Assembly (NCBI GenBank): GCA_943908385.1
Contig: CALTTF010000023.1
Coordinates: 1 to 23,723, forward strand
DNA length: 23,723 bases
Direction: 5' to 3'
Origin: an uncultured Corynebacterium sp.
GTDB lineage: Bacteria; Actinomycetota; Actinomycetes; Mycobacteriales; Mycobacteriaceae
Both the position numbers and the translations under genes were made by a program. Below are positions 14,341 to 21,335 of the stretch, one piece after another. Under the pieces are notes generated by a model, which made no database searches, was not told where the DNA came from, and saw only the letters and a list, made by a program, of their open reading frames with translations. The first letter of the stretch is position 1, and each line of letters starts with the position of its first letter.

Positions 14341-14449
14341 ATATCAGGCGATATGGTGCGGTCGCATTGCGCAGCAAGGAGATCGAGGTGCAAGAAGGTG
14401 CGATCAACAGCCGTGGAACGAGCAGCTGCATGCGGTGATTTCCCCTTAG
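14341..14449 (+). pseudogene. Relic of a fifth paralog
   Basis: Between paralogs 2 and 3 the DNA still encodes recognisable fragments of the family in different frames. Bases 14361-14408 read VALRSKEIEVQEGAIN, matching VALHNKEAEVQQGAIR of paralog 1. Bases 14405-14449 read QQPWNEQLHAVISP-stop, matching the C-terminal EPWSAQLQAIAAS-stop. A short ISGD (14341-14352), like VSGD of paralog 1, precedes them and is weaker evidence. Hence a gene collapsed by large internal deletions. Its closest relative is paralog 1, not its neighbours. The TAG stop of the relic also supplies the -10 box of paralog 3. Confidence 0.68.
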
Positions 14450-14452
14450 TAT
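14447..14452 (+). promoter_or_regulatory. -10 box (TAGTAT), leaderless promoter of paralog 3
   Basis: TAGTAT followed by 7 nt and ATG 14460. It overlaps the stop codon of the relic. Confidence 0.6.
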
Positions 14453-14459
14453 CGCTCTC

Positions 14460-15437
14460 ATGAAGGCGAAGAACCAGGTGAACACCATCGTGTTGTTGGT
14501 GACCGTTGCGATCCTTTTCGCCGTCGCCGCCGCCTACCCATCTAGCGACGACGAAAAACTCTCCGAGTCCGAGCGCCTAGAGAGATTCGTCGCAGACGAC
14601 CCAGTGATGAAGGACCTCACGTTCAGTCGCGATACAGGCAGATCGGGGTACCCTCAGCGAATCAGAGTCGGCGGCGTCCTTCACGTCGAAAGTGTGCCGC
14701 AGTTTATCGATGTTTTGGAAGCCCTCCGCAAGAAGGAGCGGAACCGAGAGCACATAGTTGACCTAACGTCCACAGAAGGCATCACTGCGGATATTGGAGG
14801 AACGTCACTGGTCTGGTACGGAAGAATGCTGGATCGGAAAGACGCGCGCAGAAACGAGAAACTGATCGAACCGTTGGTGGCGCCGGGCGTTGCAGAAATT
14901 ACAGCCACCCTATATGAGGAGGACATAGGGCTAAAACTGCTAGCTACGCGTGGTTTGAGCCTCTCTGACGACGAAGCTCGCGCCTTCCGCGACAAAGCCT
15001 ATGAGAACTTCGCTGCGGACAGTGACGCACGACTCGAATTATGCGGTTTCCCCCTCATGCACTCCACGGAGTTTGTCGAGCCATCGGGCTGCGCGCCGCC
15101 ACACCTCGCCCTCAACCCTGAGGATGGGACCTACCAGGAGCTTCTTGAGCGCGCCAACCGTATAGATGTTGCGACCGATATGTCCCTCACCATCGTGAGT
15201 AACACCGGAGAATACAACGAGTGGCACTTCTACACCGAAGGCGAATTCGATGAAGAAGGTCTGCGCGCCGTCAAGGAGATCCTGTCCGAAACTCCTGACA
15301 AGAGGACCACTGTAATCCTCATTCGTGGCCCCGTGGGGGTCCTCGGTTGTGTCAAGGTGGGGAAGCCTCCGTCGGAGTCAGCGGACTATGACGAGTGCCC
15401 GTGGCAGGAACGCATGCTGCAAGTTTTGAACGGGTAA
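14460..15437 (+). CDS. Membrane-anchored protein, paralog 3
   Basis: 325 residues. N-terminal hydrophobic segment (about 8-25, NTIVLLVTVAILFAVAAAY), no lipobox; signal anchor or cleavable signal. Family blocks: LERFVADDPVMKDLTF, VPQFIDVLEALRKKE, DIGGTSLVWYG, PLVAPGVAEI, SDDEARAFRDKAYENF, FYTEGEFDEEGLRAVKEIL, and C-terminal PWQERMLQVLNG. Extra cysteines occur at ELCGF, PSGCAPP, VLGCVKV and DECPW, unusual for this family. It uses more A/T-ending and rare codons (ATA, CTA, AGA, AAT) than its neighbours, which suggests relaxed selection or a different history. Confidence 0.8.
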   Translation: MKAKNQVNTIVLLVTVAILFAVAAAYPSSDDEKLSESERLERFVADDPVMKDLTFSRDTGRSGYPQRIRVGGVLHVESVPQFIDVLEALRKKERNREHIVDLTSTEGITADIGGTSLVWYGRMLDRKDARRNEKLIEPLVAPGVAEITATLYEEDIGLKLLATRGLSLSDDEARAFRDKAYENFAADSDARLELCGFPLMHSTEFVEPSGCAPPHLALNPEDGTYQELLERANRIDVATDMSLTIVSNTGEYNEWHFYTEGEFDEEGLRAVKEILSETPDKRTTVILIRGPVGVLGCVKVGKPPSESADYDECPWQERMLQVLNG

Positions 15438-15469
15438 CCTGCTCAAAGCAATGCTTCTGCTTTCGCCGT

Positions 15470-15475
15470 TAGAAT
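15470..15475 (+). promoter_or_regulatory. -10 box (TAGAAT), leaderless promoter of paralog 4
   Basis: TAGAAT followed by 8 nt and ATG 15484; same arrangement as for paralog 1. Confidence 0.6.
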
Positions 15476-15483
15476 CCGGCGTT

Positions 15484-16413
15484 ATGGCGAGGAAAGCTTT
15501 TCCCATCTTTGTTCCGGTGCTGCTCGGGGTGTGCGCGCTGCTGCTCGGCGGCTGCGCGAAGATCGACAAGCAGGTCGACGCCGTCGCCGAGTGGGCTGCC
15601 GGCGACCCCGTGTTCGCGGACCTCACCGTGGAACAGGAGTTGGCCGGCGGCATCCCCACGAAGCAGGTCGCACTCCGCGGGGAGCTCAACGTGGACAGCG
15701 CCAGTGAGCTGACCCAGGCGCTGACGAAGCTCCACGCCAAGCAGACGGAGATGCAGGACCGGGGCATCGACTACTTCAACCTCGCGCTGAAAGCGAAGCT
15801 CGGGGCGACGTTATTCTTCTGGGACTGGCAACTCCCGGAACCCGCCGTGCTGGCGGAGCAGGAGGCGGCCTTCGAGTTGCTCGCCGACCCTGCTATCGGC
15901 ACCGTCCATGTCTTCGCGGGGGATAACGGTACCAGAGTCGATGTGCAGCCTGCAGAGAATGCGGACGACAGCAGCACCGTCCGGATCCGCGATACGCTGC
16001 TGCGCACCCTCGATTCGGCGGACACAGGCATCGATCTCGAATTCAACCGCACGCCGCTCACGCCAGGCGGAGAGCCGGCCACGCTCGCGCTCAGGCACTT
16101 CCCGGTGGGGTACGCGGAAGCGCTCGCATTCGTGAAGCGTGTCGACGCGACCGTGCCCGGCTTTCACGTCCAACAGGCTGACAGCAACACCGCATGGCGG
16201 ATCTACACCGAGAACGACTACAACGAGGCGGACCTGCGCAAGCTGAAAGAGATCCTCTCCGCACCGGAAGCGGGGGAGAACCCCTCGGTGATCGTGGAGG
16301 GGCCGAAGGGGAGGCTGGGGTGGGCGTTTGTCGGCCTTCCTCTCGAGCAGCAGCCCGACGATTCATCCGAGTGGAGCCCACGCATGCAGGCGCTATTCGC
16401 TCCGGATGCGTGA
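15484..16413 (+). CDS. Lipoprotein, paralog 4
   Basis: 309 residues. Signal peptide with lipobox LLGGC, acylated Cys24. Shared plan: VAEWAAGDPVFADLTV, ELTQALTKLHAKQTEMQDRG, GATLFFWDWQLPEP, a 'TVRIRDTLLRTL' helix, then IYTENDYNEADLRKLKEILSAPEAGENPSVIVEGPKGRLGWAFVG and SPRMQALF. It is the most diverged of the four in the middle third but keeps the C-terminal module. Function unknown. The start is supported by a TAGAAT box 8 nt upstream and by the well-formed signal peptide. Confidence 0.82.
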   Translation: MARKAFPIFVPVLLGVCALLLGGCAKIDKQVDAVAEWAAGDPVFADLTVEQELAGGIPTKQVALRGELNVDSASELTQALTKLHAKQTEMQDRGIDYFNLALKAKLGATLFFWDWQLPEPAVLAEQEAAFELLADPAIGTVHVFAGDNGTRVDVQPAENADDSSTVRIRDTLLRTLDSADTGIDLEFNRTPLTPGGEPATLALRHFPVGYAEALAFVKRVDATVPGFHVQQADSNTAWRIYTENDYNEADLRKLKEILSAPEAGENPSVIVEGPKGRLGWAFVGLPLEQQPDDSSEWSPRMQALFAPDA

Positions 16414-16480
16414 CAGGCGGCGTGCGTTAGTCTGGGTGACACAACCGCTTGATGCCAGCCGACGTGAGGAGACGCACACC

Positions 16481-16933
16481 ATGAAGAAGAGAATGATCCG
16501 CCGCATCAGCGCAGCCGCGTTCGCCGCCGCCGCTGCCGTGGTCGCCCCCGTGAGCGCCCCGGCGGTGGCTGGTGCCTCGGAGATGGCCACCCAGCTCACC
16601 CCGCCGCCGCCCGGCACCGAGTTCCCGTACTGGGATGAAGCCCAGTTCACGCAGTGGGCGGAGACGCCGGTGGTCCACGTGGGCGACGAGGCGTTCGGCG
16701 ACCCGTACGGCCGCGGCTTGAAGGTTCTCGGCCAGGCGGACGCGGACACCGCCGTATGCGCCTACAGCAAGCCGGGCCGCGGCGCCTGCTTCATCAACGG
16801 TGAGCAGGCGGTGGGGATGGGGTACGAGTACTACTCCGTCGATAAGCGGGTGTCTGCGTTCGCTCCGTTCACGCGCCCGGTGCTGGACTTCTACGGCGCA
16901 GCGAAGCAGACGCTTTCGTCGCACCGCTACTAG
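16481..16933 (+). CDS. Small secreted protein (150 aa)
   Basis: Clear Sec signal peptide: basic MKKRMIRR, an Ala-rich hydrophobic core (9-28) and cleavage near PAVAGA (about 30-32). The mature ~120 residues begin with a Pro-rich stretch (TPPPPGTEFPYWDE) and contain two cysteines nine residues apart (VCAYSKPGRGACF), a likely disulfide. Family not recognised; not obviously related to the upstream lipoprotein array. Unlike those genes it has a leader with GAGGAG Shine-Dalgarno before ATG 16481 and a TAGTCT -10 box at 16428-16433. Ends tail-to-tail 16 bp from the GTPase operon. Confidence 0.78.
   Translation: MKKRMIRRISAAAFAAAAAVVAPVSAPAVAGASEMATQLTPPPPGTEFPYWDEAQFTQWAETPVVHVGDEAFGDPYGRGLKVLGQADADTAVCAYSKPGRGACFINGEQAVGMGYEYYSVDKRVSAFAPFTRPVLDFYGAAKQTLSSHRY
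16837..16847 (-). repeat. 11-mer GCTTATCGACG, copy 9
   Basis: Exact copy (plus strand CGTCGATAAGC) in the small secreted protein gene, read as VDK. Confidence 0.9.
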
Positions 16934-16949
16934 AAGCTGCTAGGAGCCG

Positions 16950-18554
16950 CTAAGAACCCGCGGCGACGGCGATGCGCTCGGTGAAGCGGGCGTAGTCGTC
17001 GCGGATTGCGCCGAGGGGTTCGACGACAGCGTCCTGCGAGGTCGCGGCGATCTCTTTGCGCAGCGCCGCGCGTGTCCGGCGTTTGACACCGCCGCCGATG
17101 ACTCCGCCGAAGACGGCGGTGAGCAGCCCAATCACAAGCCCGGTGAGTAGCCCAGCCATGATGAGCAGCGTCGGGATCGGCCACCCTTCGACGTCGGGGA
17201 CGAGGTCGCCGCCCAGCAGCGGGGTCAGCGCGCCGGGCACGAAGGCGACGAGCAGGTACCACAGCACACCCACGAGCGCGGCGAGCAGCGCCAGCCACTG
17301 GACGACGGTGAGCAGGGACCAGCCTTTCGACGGTTCGGCCGGCAGCCGCGTGCGAGCGACGGCTCGGTCGAGTTCGGCAGGCAGGCTTTCGGCGACCTCG
17401 TCGGCGCGGTCGGAGACGGCGGACGCCCATTGCGGCGGCAGGTCGTCGGCGACGGCTGAGGCGTAGTCGCGCACGCCGCGGTTGGCCACGGCCTTCGACG
17501 CGGCGGAGAGCTCCGGCATCGAGGAACGGTGCACGCCTACGGTGTCGGCGTCCTCGCGCAGGCCCAGGCGTTTGAGCGGGTCGGGGCGGAAGCGGGTCAC
17601 CCACGAGGTGAGCAGCCAACCGGTGCGCTCGTGGAGGCGTTTGCGGTACGCGGCGGCGGTGGACTCCGCCACGCGGTCGGCGCCGGCGGCCTGCGCGAGC
17701 ACAGAATCCATGTCGCGCTTCGCACGCTTATCGACGTTCCCCTGTTTCGCCCCGTCCCCGTATTCCCCCGTCACAGAAGCGATGTCGGCTTCGATACGCG
17801 CGGACTGCGCGGTCCGGGCGGCGGCGACGCGGGTGATGGCGGACCGGAGGTCGTCGATACCTGCTTTCGTGTAAGTAGAGGTGGGCACGACCGTGACGTT
17901 GGTGAGGCCGTCTTCGCGCAGCAGCTGAGCGTAAGACTGGGAGACGGTGGGGACGTCGGCCTCTGCGAGGAGGTCCGCCTTGTTCAGCACGGCGAGGGTG
18001 ACGGCCGAGTGGTTGGCGTGGGGGCGGATGAACTGGTCGTGAATGACGCTGTCGGCGTATTTCTCGGGGTCGGACACCCAGACGAGCACGTCGACCTGGC
18101 CGGCGAGGCGTTCCGCGATGGCGCGGTTGGAGTCCTCCACGGAATCGAAATCGGGGAGATCCAGCAGGATCAGGGGGCCGGCTTTGGGGGCGAATTCGCC
18201 GGAACGGACGCGGCGGTCCTCCACGCCGAGCCAGTCGAGGAGCTCTTCGGAATTCTCCGGTTCCCAGATCGCCGCGAGGGGCGAGGACGTGGTAGGGCGG
18301 CGTGCCGCCGCTTTGCCGAGGTCCTCGCCGACAACGGCGTTGAACAGCGACGTCTTGCCGGAGCCGGTCGCGCCGAAGAAGCCGACGACGGTGTGCTCCG
18401 CGGACAGCGCACGGCGTTCGGAACCGGCTCGGGCGATAGTCTCCAGGCGTTCGCGCTGGGCCGGGGTGAGGTACGGCGCGCCGATCTCGGCGGCCTCGTC
18501 GAGCGCGGTGAGACGCTCGCCCAACGAGGCGGTGGTGCGCTTAAACAGAGCCAT
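16950..18554 (-). CDS. Dynamin-like/YfjP-type membrane GTPase (second of pair)
   Basis: 534 residues. GTPase domain: G1/Walker A GATGSGKTS (61-69), Thr of G2 in RRPTTSSP (86-92), G3 variant DLPDFDS (132-138), G4 NKAD (191-194). A long helical region (about 250-410) is followed by two predicted membrane helices (about 415-445 and 460-490) and a charged tail, the plan of bacterial dynamin-like or YfjP/Era-related GTPases that act at the membrane. Start ATG 18554 is fixed by an AAGGAGG Shine-Dalgarno about 6 nt upstream and lies inside the end of the upstream GTPase gene (14-bp overlap). Coupled expression suggests the two form a hetero-oligomer, as tandem bacterial dynamins such as IniA/IniC or DynA/DynB do (inference). 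Confidence 0.82.
   Translation of the reverse strand: MALFKRTTASLGERLTALDEAAEIGAPYLTPAQRERLETIARAGSERRALSAEHTVVGFFGATGSGKTSLFNAVVGEDLGKAAARRPTTSSPLAAIWEPENSEELLDWLGVEDRRVRSGEFAPKAGPLILLDLPDFDSVEDSNRAIAERLAGQVDVLVWVSDPEKYADSVIHDQFIRPHANHSAVTLAVLNKADLLAEADVPTVSQSYAQLLREDGLTNVTVVPTSTYTKAGIDDLRSAITRVAAARTAQSARIEADIASVTGEYGDGAKQGNVDKRAKRDMDSVLAQAAGADRVAESTAAAYRKRLHERTGWLLTSWVTRFRPDPLKRLGLREDADTVGVHRSSMPELSAASKAVANRGVRDYASAVADDLPPQWASAVSDRADEVAESLPAELDRAVARTRLPAEPSKGWSLLTVVQWLALLAALVGVLWYLLVAFVPGALTPLLGGDLVPDVEGWPIPTLLIMAGLLTGLVIGLLTAVFGGVIGGGVKRRTRAALRKEIAATSQDAVVEPLGAIRDDYARFTERIAVAAGS
17726..17736 (+). repeat. 11-mer GCTTATCGACG, copy 10
   Basis: Exact copy inside the second GTPase gene; on the coding strand it reads VDK in GNVDKRAKR. 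Confidence 0.9.
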
Positions 18555-20406
18555 TGCCGTCCTCCTTGGCCTTGAATCCGCCGCGCAGCTGGGCAAAGAG
18601 GTCGCGCAGCGGGCCGCGCTCGGCGCTCTCCTCGAGGCTGGCGGGAGCGCTCGGCCGAGCCTCGTCGAGCTCGCGGGACGCCCGCGGGGCCGCGGTGCCG
18701 GCGAGCTCGGGGAAGCGCTCCGCGACAGACGCGCGGGCGGCGGTGGTGGCGTCCGCCAGCTCCTCGGCGGTGGTGCCCTCCAGGAGCGGATCGGTGACGG
18801 GGTAGTAGCGTTCGCGCTCGCTCTGGAGAAGGTCGCGGAGGCGGTCGTTCAGGTCGTTGCGGGCGTCGGCGGCCATGCGGCGGACGGTGTCCTCGCCGAA
18901 GATCGTCTCCAGCAGCTTCTGGCCGAGCACGGCGGAACCGCCGGCGATGGCGGCCTCGCTGCCGGTGATGCCGGCGGTGGAGGCGAAGACGACGAGCATG
19001 AGAGCCACTGTCAGGACATTGAGGCCGAAGGACATGGCGCGGGCGCGCTGGCGTTTGGAGCCGGCGGTCTCCTGGATGCGGTCGAGAAGCGCGGTCTGCC
19101 AGTCGCGGACTAAGGCGGCGGCGCGCTCGTCGATATCGGCGGAGGAGCGTGCGAGGACCGGGTCAGCGGCGGCGCGCAGATCCGGGGCGACGGCGCCGAT
19201 GTGCGACCACGAACGCGCGGCGGCGGTGTCGGCGGCGTCGACGATCACGGCGTGGAGGCCGGACTCGAGCTCCGTCTCCACCTCGCGGAGCGGCGCGGGC
19301 TCGCCGGTGAAGAAGCTGCCCACCTTGTCCATCGTCTGGGAGAACCACCGCTCGAAGCCGCGGGAGATATCCGAGGTTCCCACGACGTCCTGCCAGCGGT
19401 CCATCACCTCGGAGCGCAGCATCTTGCCGTCGGAGGTCGCGTCGATCACATGGGAGTGGGCGGCGGAGTACTGCTCACTGATCGCGCTGTCGAGCTGGGA
19501 GGCGAAGGCCTCTTGGCGGGACCGGGCGTCGATAAGCTGCTCTGCTTTCTCGATGGCTCCCGTGGCGGCGCCGGCGACCGTTTTGCCTGCGACCGCGCGG
19601 CGGGCCGCGGAATCCTCGGCGAGGTCCGTGAGGTAGGAGCGGAGCTCGGCGATCAGCGTGTCCTGCAGGAATTCTTCGCCGCTGTCGCCGCCGAGGCCGG
19701 GGACGAACGGGACCGTGAAGACGGTCGCTGAGTGCAGGCCGGCCTCGTCCATCATGCGGCGCAGATCGTCGGGGACAGTGGCGGCGGAAGCCTCGTCGAG
19801 GCGGTTGAGCACCACCACGACCTCGATGCCGCGGCTGGCCGCGTCGTGCAGGAAATTCCACACCAGCTGGTCAGCGTAGCGCGCCGGGGTCGTGACGAAG
19901 ACCCAGAGATCCGCCGCCGCCAGCAGCTGGGAAGCCAGGGCGCGGTTTCGGTCGTCGATGGAGTCGAAATCGGGGGCGTCGAGAAGCGCGAGCCCTTCCG
20001 GAATGTTGCCCGTGGGCACGACGCGCAAGGTAGTGGACTGCTCGTCGCCCGCACCGTGGGAACGCGCGAGACCCGGCAGAACCTGCGGAGAGTTGAACCA
20101 GTCCGCGTCCGCCGGATTGGCCACCAGCACCGGCTGGCGCGTCGTCGGGCGGATCACGCCCGGATTGGACACCCGCTCGCGCAGCACCGCGTTCACGAGC
20201 GTTGACTTGCCGGAACCCGTCGAACCGCCGATCACCGCCAGAAGCGGGGCGTCGAGGTTGGCGAGGCGCGGCAGGACATAATCGTCCAGCTGGTTGACAA
20301 TGGCGCGGGCATCAGCTTCCACGCCGCTGTCGCTCAAGCGCGTCCCGGCGACTGCGTCGCGGACAACGCGAACGGCGTCGAGCATGTCTACATTAGGTGA
20401 ACTCAC
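18541..20406 (-). CDS. Dynamin-like/YfjP-type membrane GTPase (first of pair)
   Basis: 621 residues. G1 GGSTGSGKST (60-69), G2 Thr in RPTTRQP, G3 variant DAPDFDSIDD (143-152), G4 NRLD (201-204). Both GTPases share the rare 'x-Y-A-D' segment after G3 (ARYADQLVW here, EKYADSVIH in the partner) and D-x-P-D-F-D-S in place of the usual DxxG. A long helical region is followed by a hydrophobic hairpin near residues 455-500 (NVLTVALMLVVFASTAG...) and a charged tail. Start GTG 20406: a CAGAAT box lies 7 nt upstream, suggesting a leaderless mRNA; ATG 20385 is an alternative. A palindrome covers the start. Membrane remodelling, division or stress defence are plausible roles (inference). Confidence 0.82.
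   Translation of the reverse strand: MSSPNVDMLDAVRVVRDAVAGTRLSDSGVEADARAIVNQLDDYVLPRLANLDAPLLAVIGGSTGSGKSTLVNAVLRERVSNPGVIRPTTRQPVLVANPADADWFNSPQVLPGLARSHGAGDEQSTTLRVVPTGNIPEGLALLDAPDFDSIDDRNRALASQLLAAADLWVFVTTPARYADQLVWNFLHDAASRGIEVVVVLNRLDEASAATVPDDLRRMMDEAGLHSATVFTVPFVPGLGGDSGEEFLQDTLIAELRSYLTDLAEDSAARRAVAGKTVAGAATGAIEKAEQLIDARSRQEAFASQLDSAISEQYSAAHSHVIDATSDGKMLRSEVMDRWQDVVGTSDISRGFERWFSQTMDKVGSFFTGEPAPLREVETELESGLHAVIVDAADTAAARSWSHIGAVAPDLRAAADPVLARSSADIDERAAALVRDWQTALLDRIQETAGSKRQRARAMSFGLNVLTVALMLVVFASTAGITGSEAAIAGGSAVLGQKLLETIFGEDTVRRMAADARNDLNDRLRDLLQSERERYYPVTDPLLEGTTAEELADATTAARASVAERFPELAGTAAPRASRELDEARPSAPASLEESAERGPLRDLFAQLRGGFKAKEDGNGSV
19527..19537 (-). repeat. 11-mer GCTTATCGACG, copy 11
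   Basis: Exact copy (plus strand CGTCGATAAGC) inside the first GTPase gene, read as LID on the coding strand (EQLIDARS). Confidence 0.9.
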
Positions 20407-20410
20407 CTAA
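20393..20410. promoter_or_regulatory. Palindromic operator candidate over GTPase start
   Basis: TTAGGTGAACTCACCTAA: two perfect 8-bp arms with a 2-bp centre. It spans the predicted transcription and translation start of the GTPase pair, where a bound protein would block initiation. It resembles a DtxR-type box (TTAGGT...ACCTAA) but is one base shorter than the usual 19-bp site, so the regulator is unknown. Confidence 0.55.
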
Positions 20411-20413
20411 GCC

Positions 20414-20419
20414 ATTCTG
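20414..20419 (-). promoter_or_regulatory. -10 box (CAGAAT) of the GTPase pair
   Basis: Minus strand CAGAAT followed by 7 nt and GTG 20406, the same spacing as the other leaderless genes here. Confidence 0.4.
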
Positions 20420-20470
20420 GCAGACAGCTCGACGCCGTGCGGATTACGGAAGGGGGGGAGAGAGAAGGGA

Positions 20471-21265
20471 CTAGTCGCGGTAGTTGGTGCGCGTGCGGTT
20501 GAGCCAGCCGTAGATGCCGCCCATGATCAGGCCGCCGCCGACCAGGTTGCCCAACCAGACGATCGTCCAGTTGCGCAGGACATTGCCGACCGTGAAGCCG
20601 TCGATGGAGGACGGGTCGAACATGAAGCCGTTCAGGGTCGTCAGAACGAAGTTCGCGATCGAGTGCTCGTAGCCCATCGCCGCGAACGCCGGAATGATGA
20701 TGGCCACGGCCCAGATCTTGGCGCTGTGGTCCTTGCCGGCCTGCGCCGTCAGGATGAAGCCGACGTTGACGACCATGTTGGCCAGGATGGCCTCGAAGAA
20801 CAGGGTGAGGCTCGGCTTTGCCAGCTTCGCCTCCCACAGGCTGGCCAAGAACGGCATGGTGGTCTCAGCGTTCTGGCCGGTGGTGGTCATGGAAATCAGC
20901 CACGAAACGATGATCGCGCCGATGAGGTTGAAAAATGTCACGAACAGGATGACCACCAGGCCGCGCGGGATCTTGGTCAGCCTATGCACCACGCCATAGG
21001 TCATGAACATCATGTTGCCCGTAGCCAACTCGGCCTGGAGGACGACCATCATGTAGAGGGTCACCGCGAAGATCATCGCGAACGGGTACTTGCCCCAACC
21101 TGGGGCGTAGGATTCGGTCAGGGTTGCTGTAGCTGCGGCGAACGCAGTCATGATGCCCAAGAGGACGCCGGCCATCATAGCGCGCAGGGCAAAGCGACCA
21201 GGCTCGCGGCCGAACAGGTCTAGCTTGTTCTGGATTGATACTGGGGCCTTCTCACTGAAACTCAC
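20471..21265 (-). CDS. Formate/nitrite transporter family channel
   Basis: 264 residues with six hydrophobic segments, the FNT (FocA/NirC/HSC) fold: a pentameric channel for small monovalent anions such as formate, nitrite or hydrosulfide. Family motifs: ELATGNMM (79-86), ANMVVN (162-167) and GYEHSIANF (198-206), whose His is the central pore histidine. Start GTG 21265 is preferred over the upstream TTG because TAGCTT lies exactly 7 nt before it. The substrate cannot be decided from sequence: no formate lyase or nitrite reductase gene is adjacent. It stands between the TenA fusion and the GTPase pair, same strand, with its own promoter. Confidence 0.9.
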   Translation of the reverse strand: MSFSEKAPVSIQNKLDLFGREPGRFALRAMMAGVLLGIMTAFAAATATLTESYAPGWGKYPFAMIFAVTLYMMVVLQAELATGNMMFMTYGVVHRLTKIPRGLVVILFVTFFNLIGAIIVSWLISMTTTGQNAETTMPFLASLWEAKLAKPSLTLFFEAILANMVVNVGFILTAQAGKDHSAKIWAVAIIIPAFAAMGYEHSIANFVLTTLNGFMFDPSSIDGFTVGNVLRNWTIVWLGNLVGGGLIMGGIYGWLNRTRTNYRD

Positions 21266-21272
21266 TCTTCCC

Positions 21273-21278
21273 AAGCTA
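21273..21278 (-). promoter_or_regulatory. -10 box (TAGCTT), leaderless promoter of the FNT gene
   Basis: Minus strand TAGCTT followed by 7 nt and GTG 21265. Confidence 0.5.
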
Positions 21279-21335
21279 AAGCATTCTCGGGTGGGTGGCT
21301 AACCGTGATTTCGCCCCAGAAGCTCTGTCCGTGAA

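Noticed and set aside
15445..15463. AAAGCA...TGCTTT as a terminator of paralog 3
   Set aside because: Only a 6-bp A/T-rich stem with no following T run.
17529..18575. 348-codon open frame antisense to the second GTPase
   Set aside because: No motifs; opposite an intact GTPase with SD and Walker A.
20393..20410. Calling the palindrome a DtxR box
   Set aside because: Half-sites are similar but the symmetric site is 18 bp, not the 19 bp of DtxR; no iron gene is adjacent.
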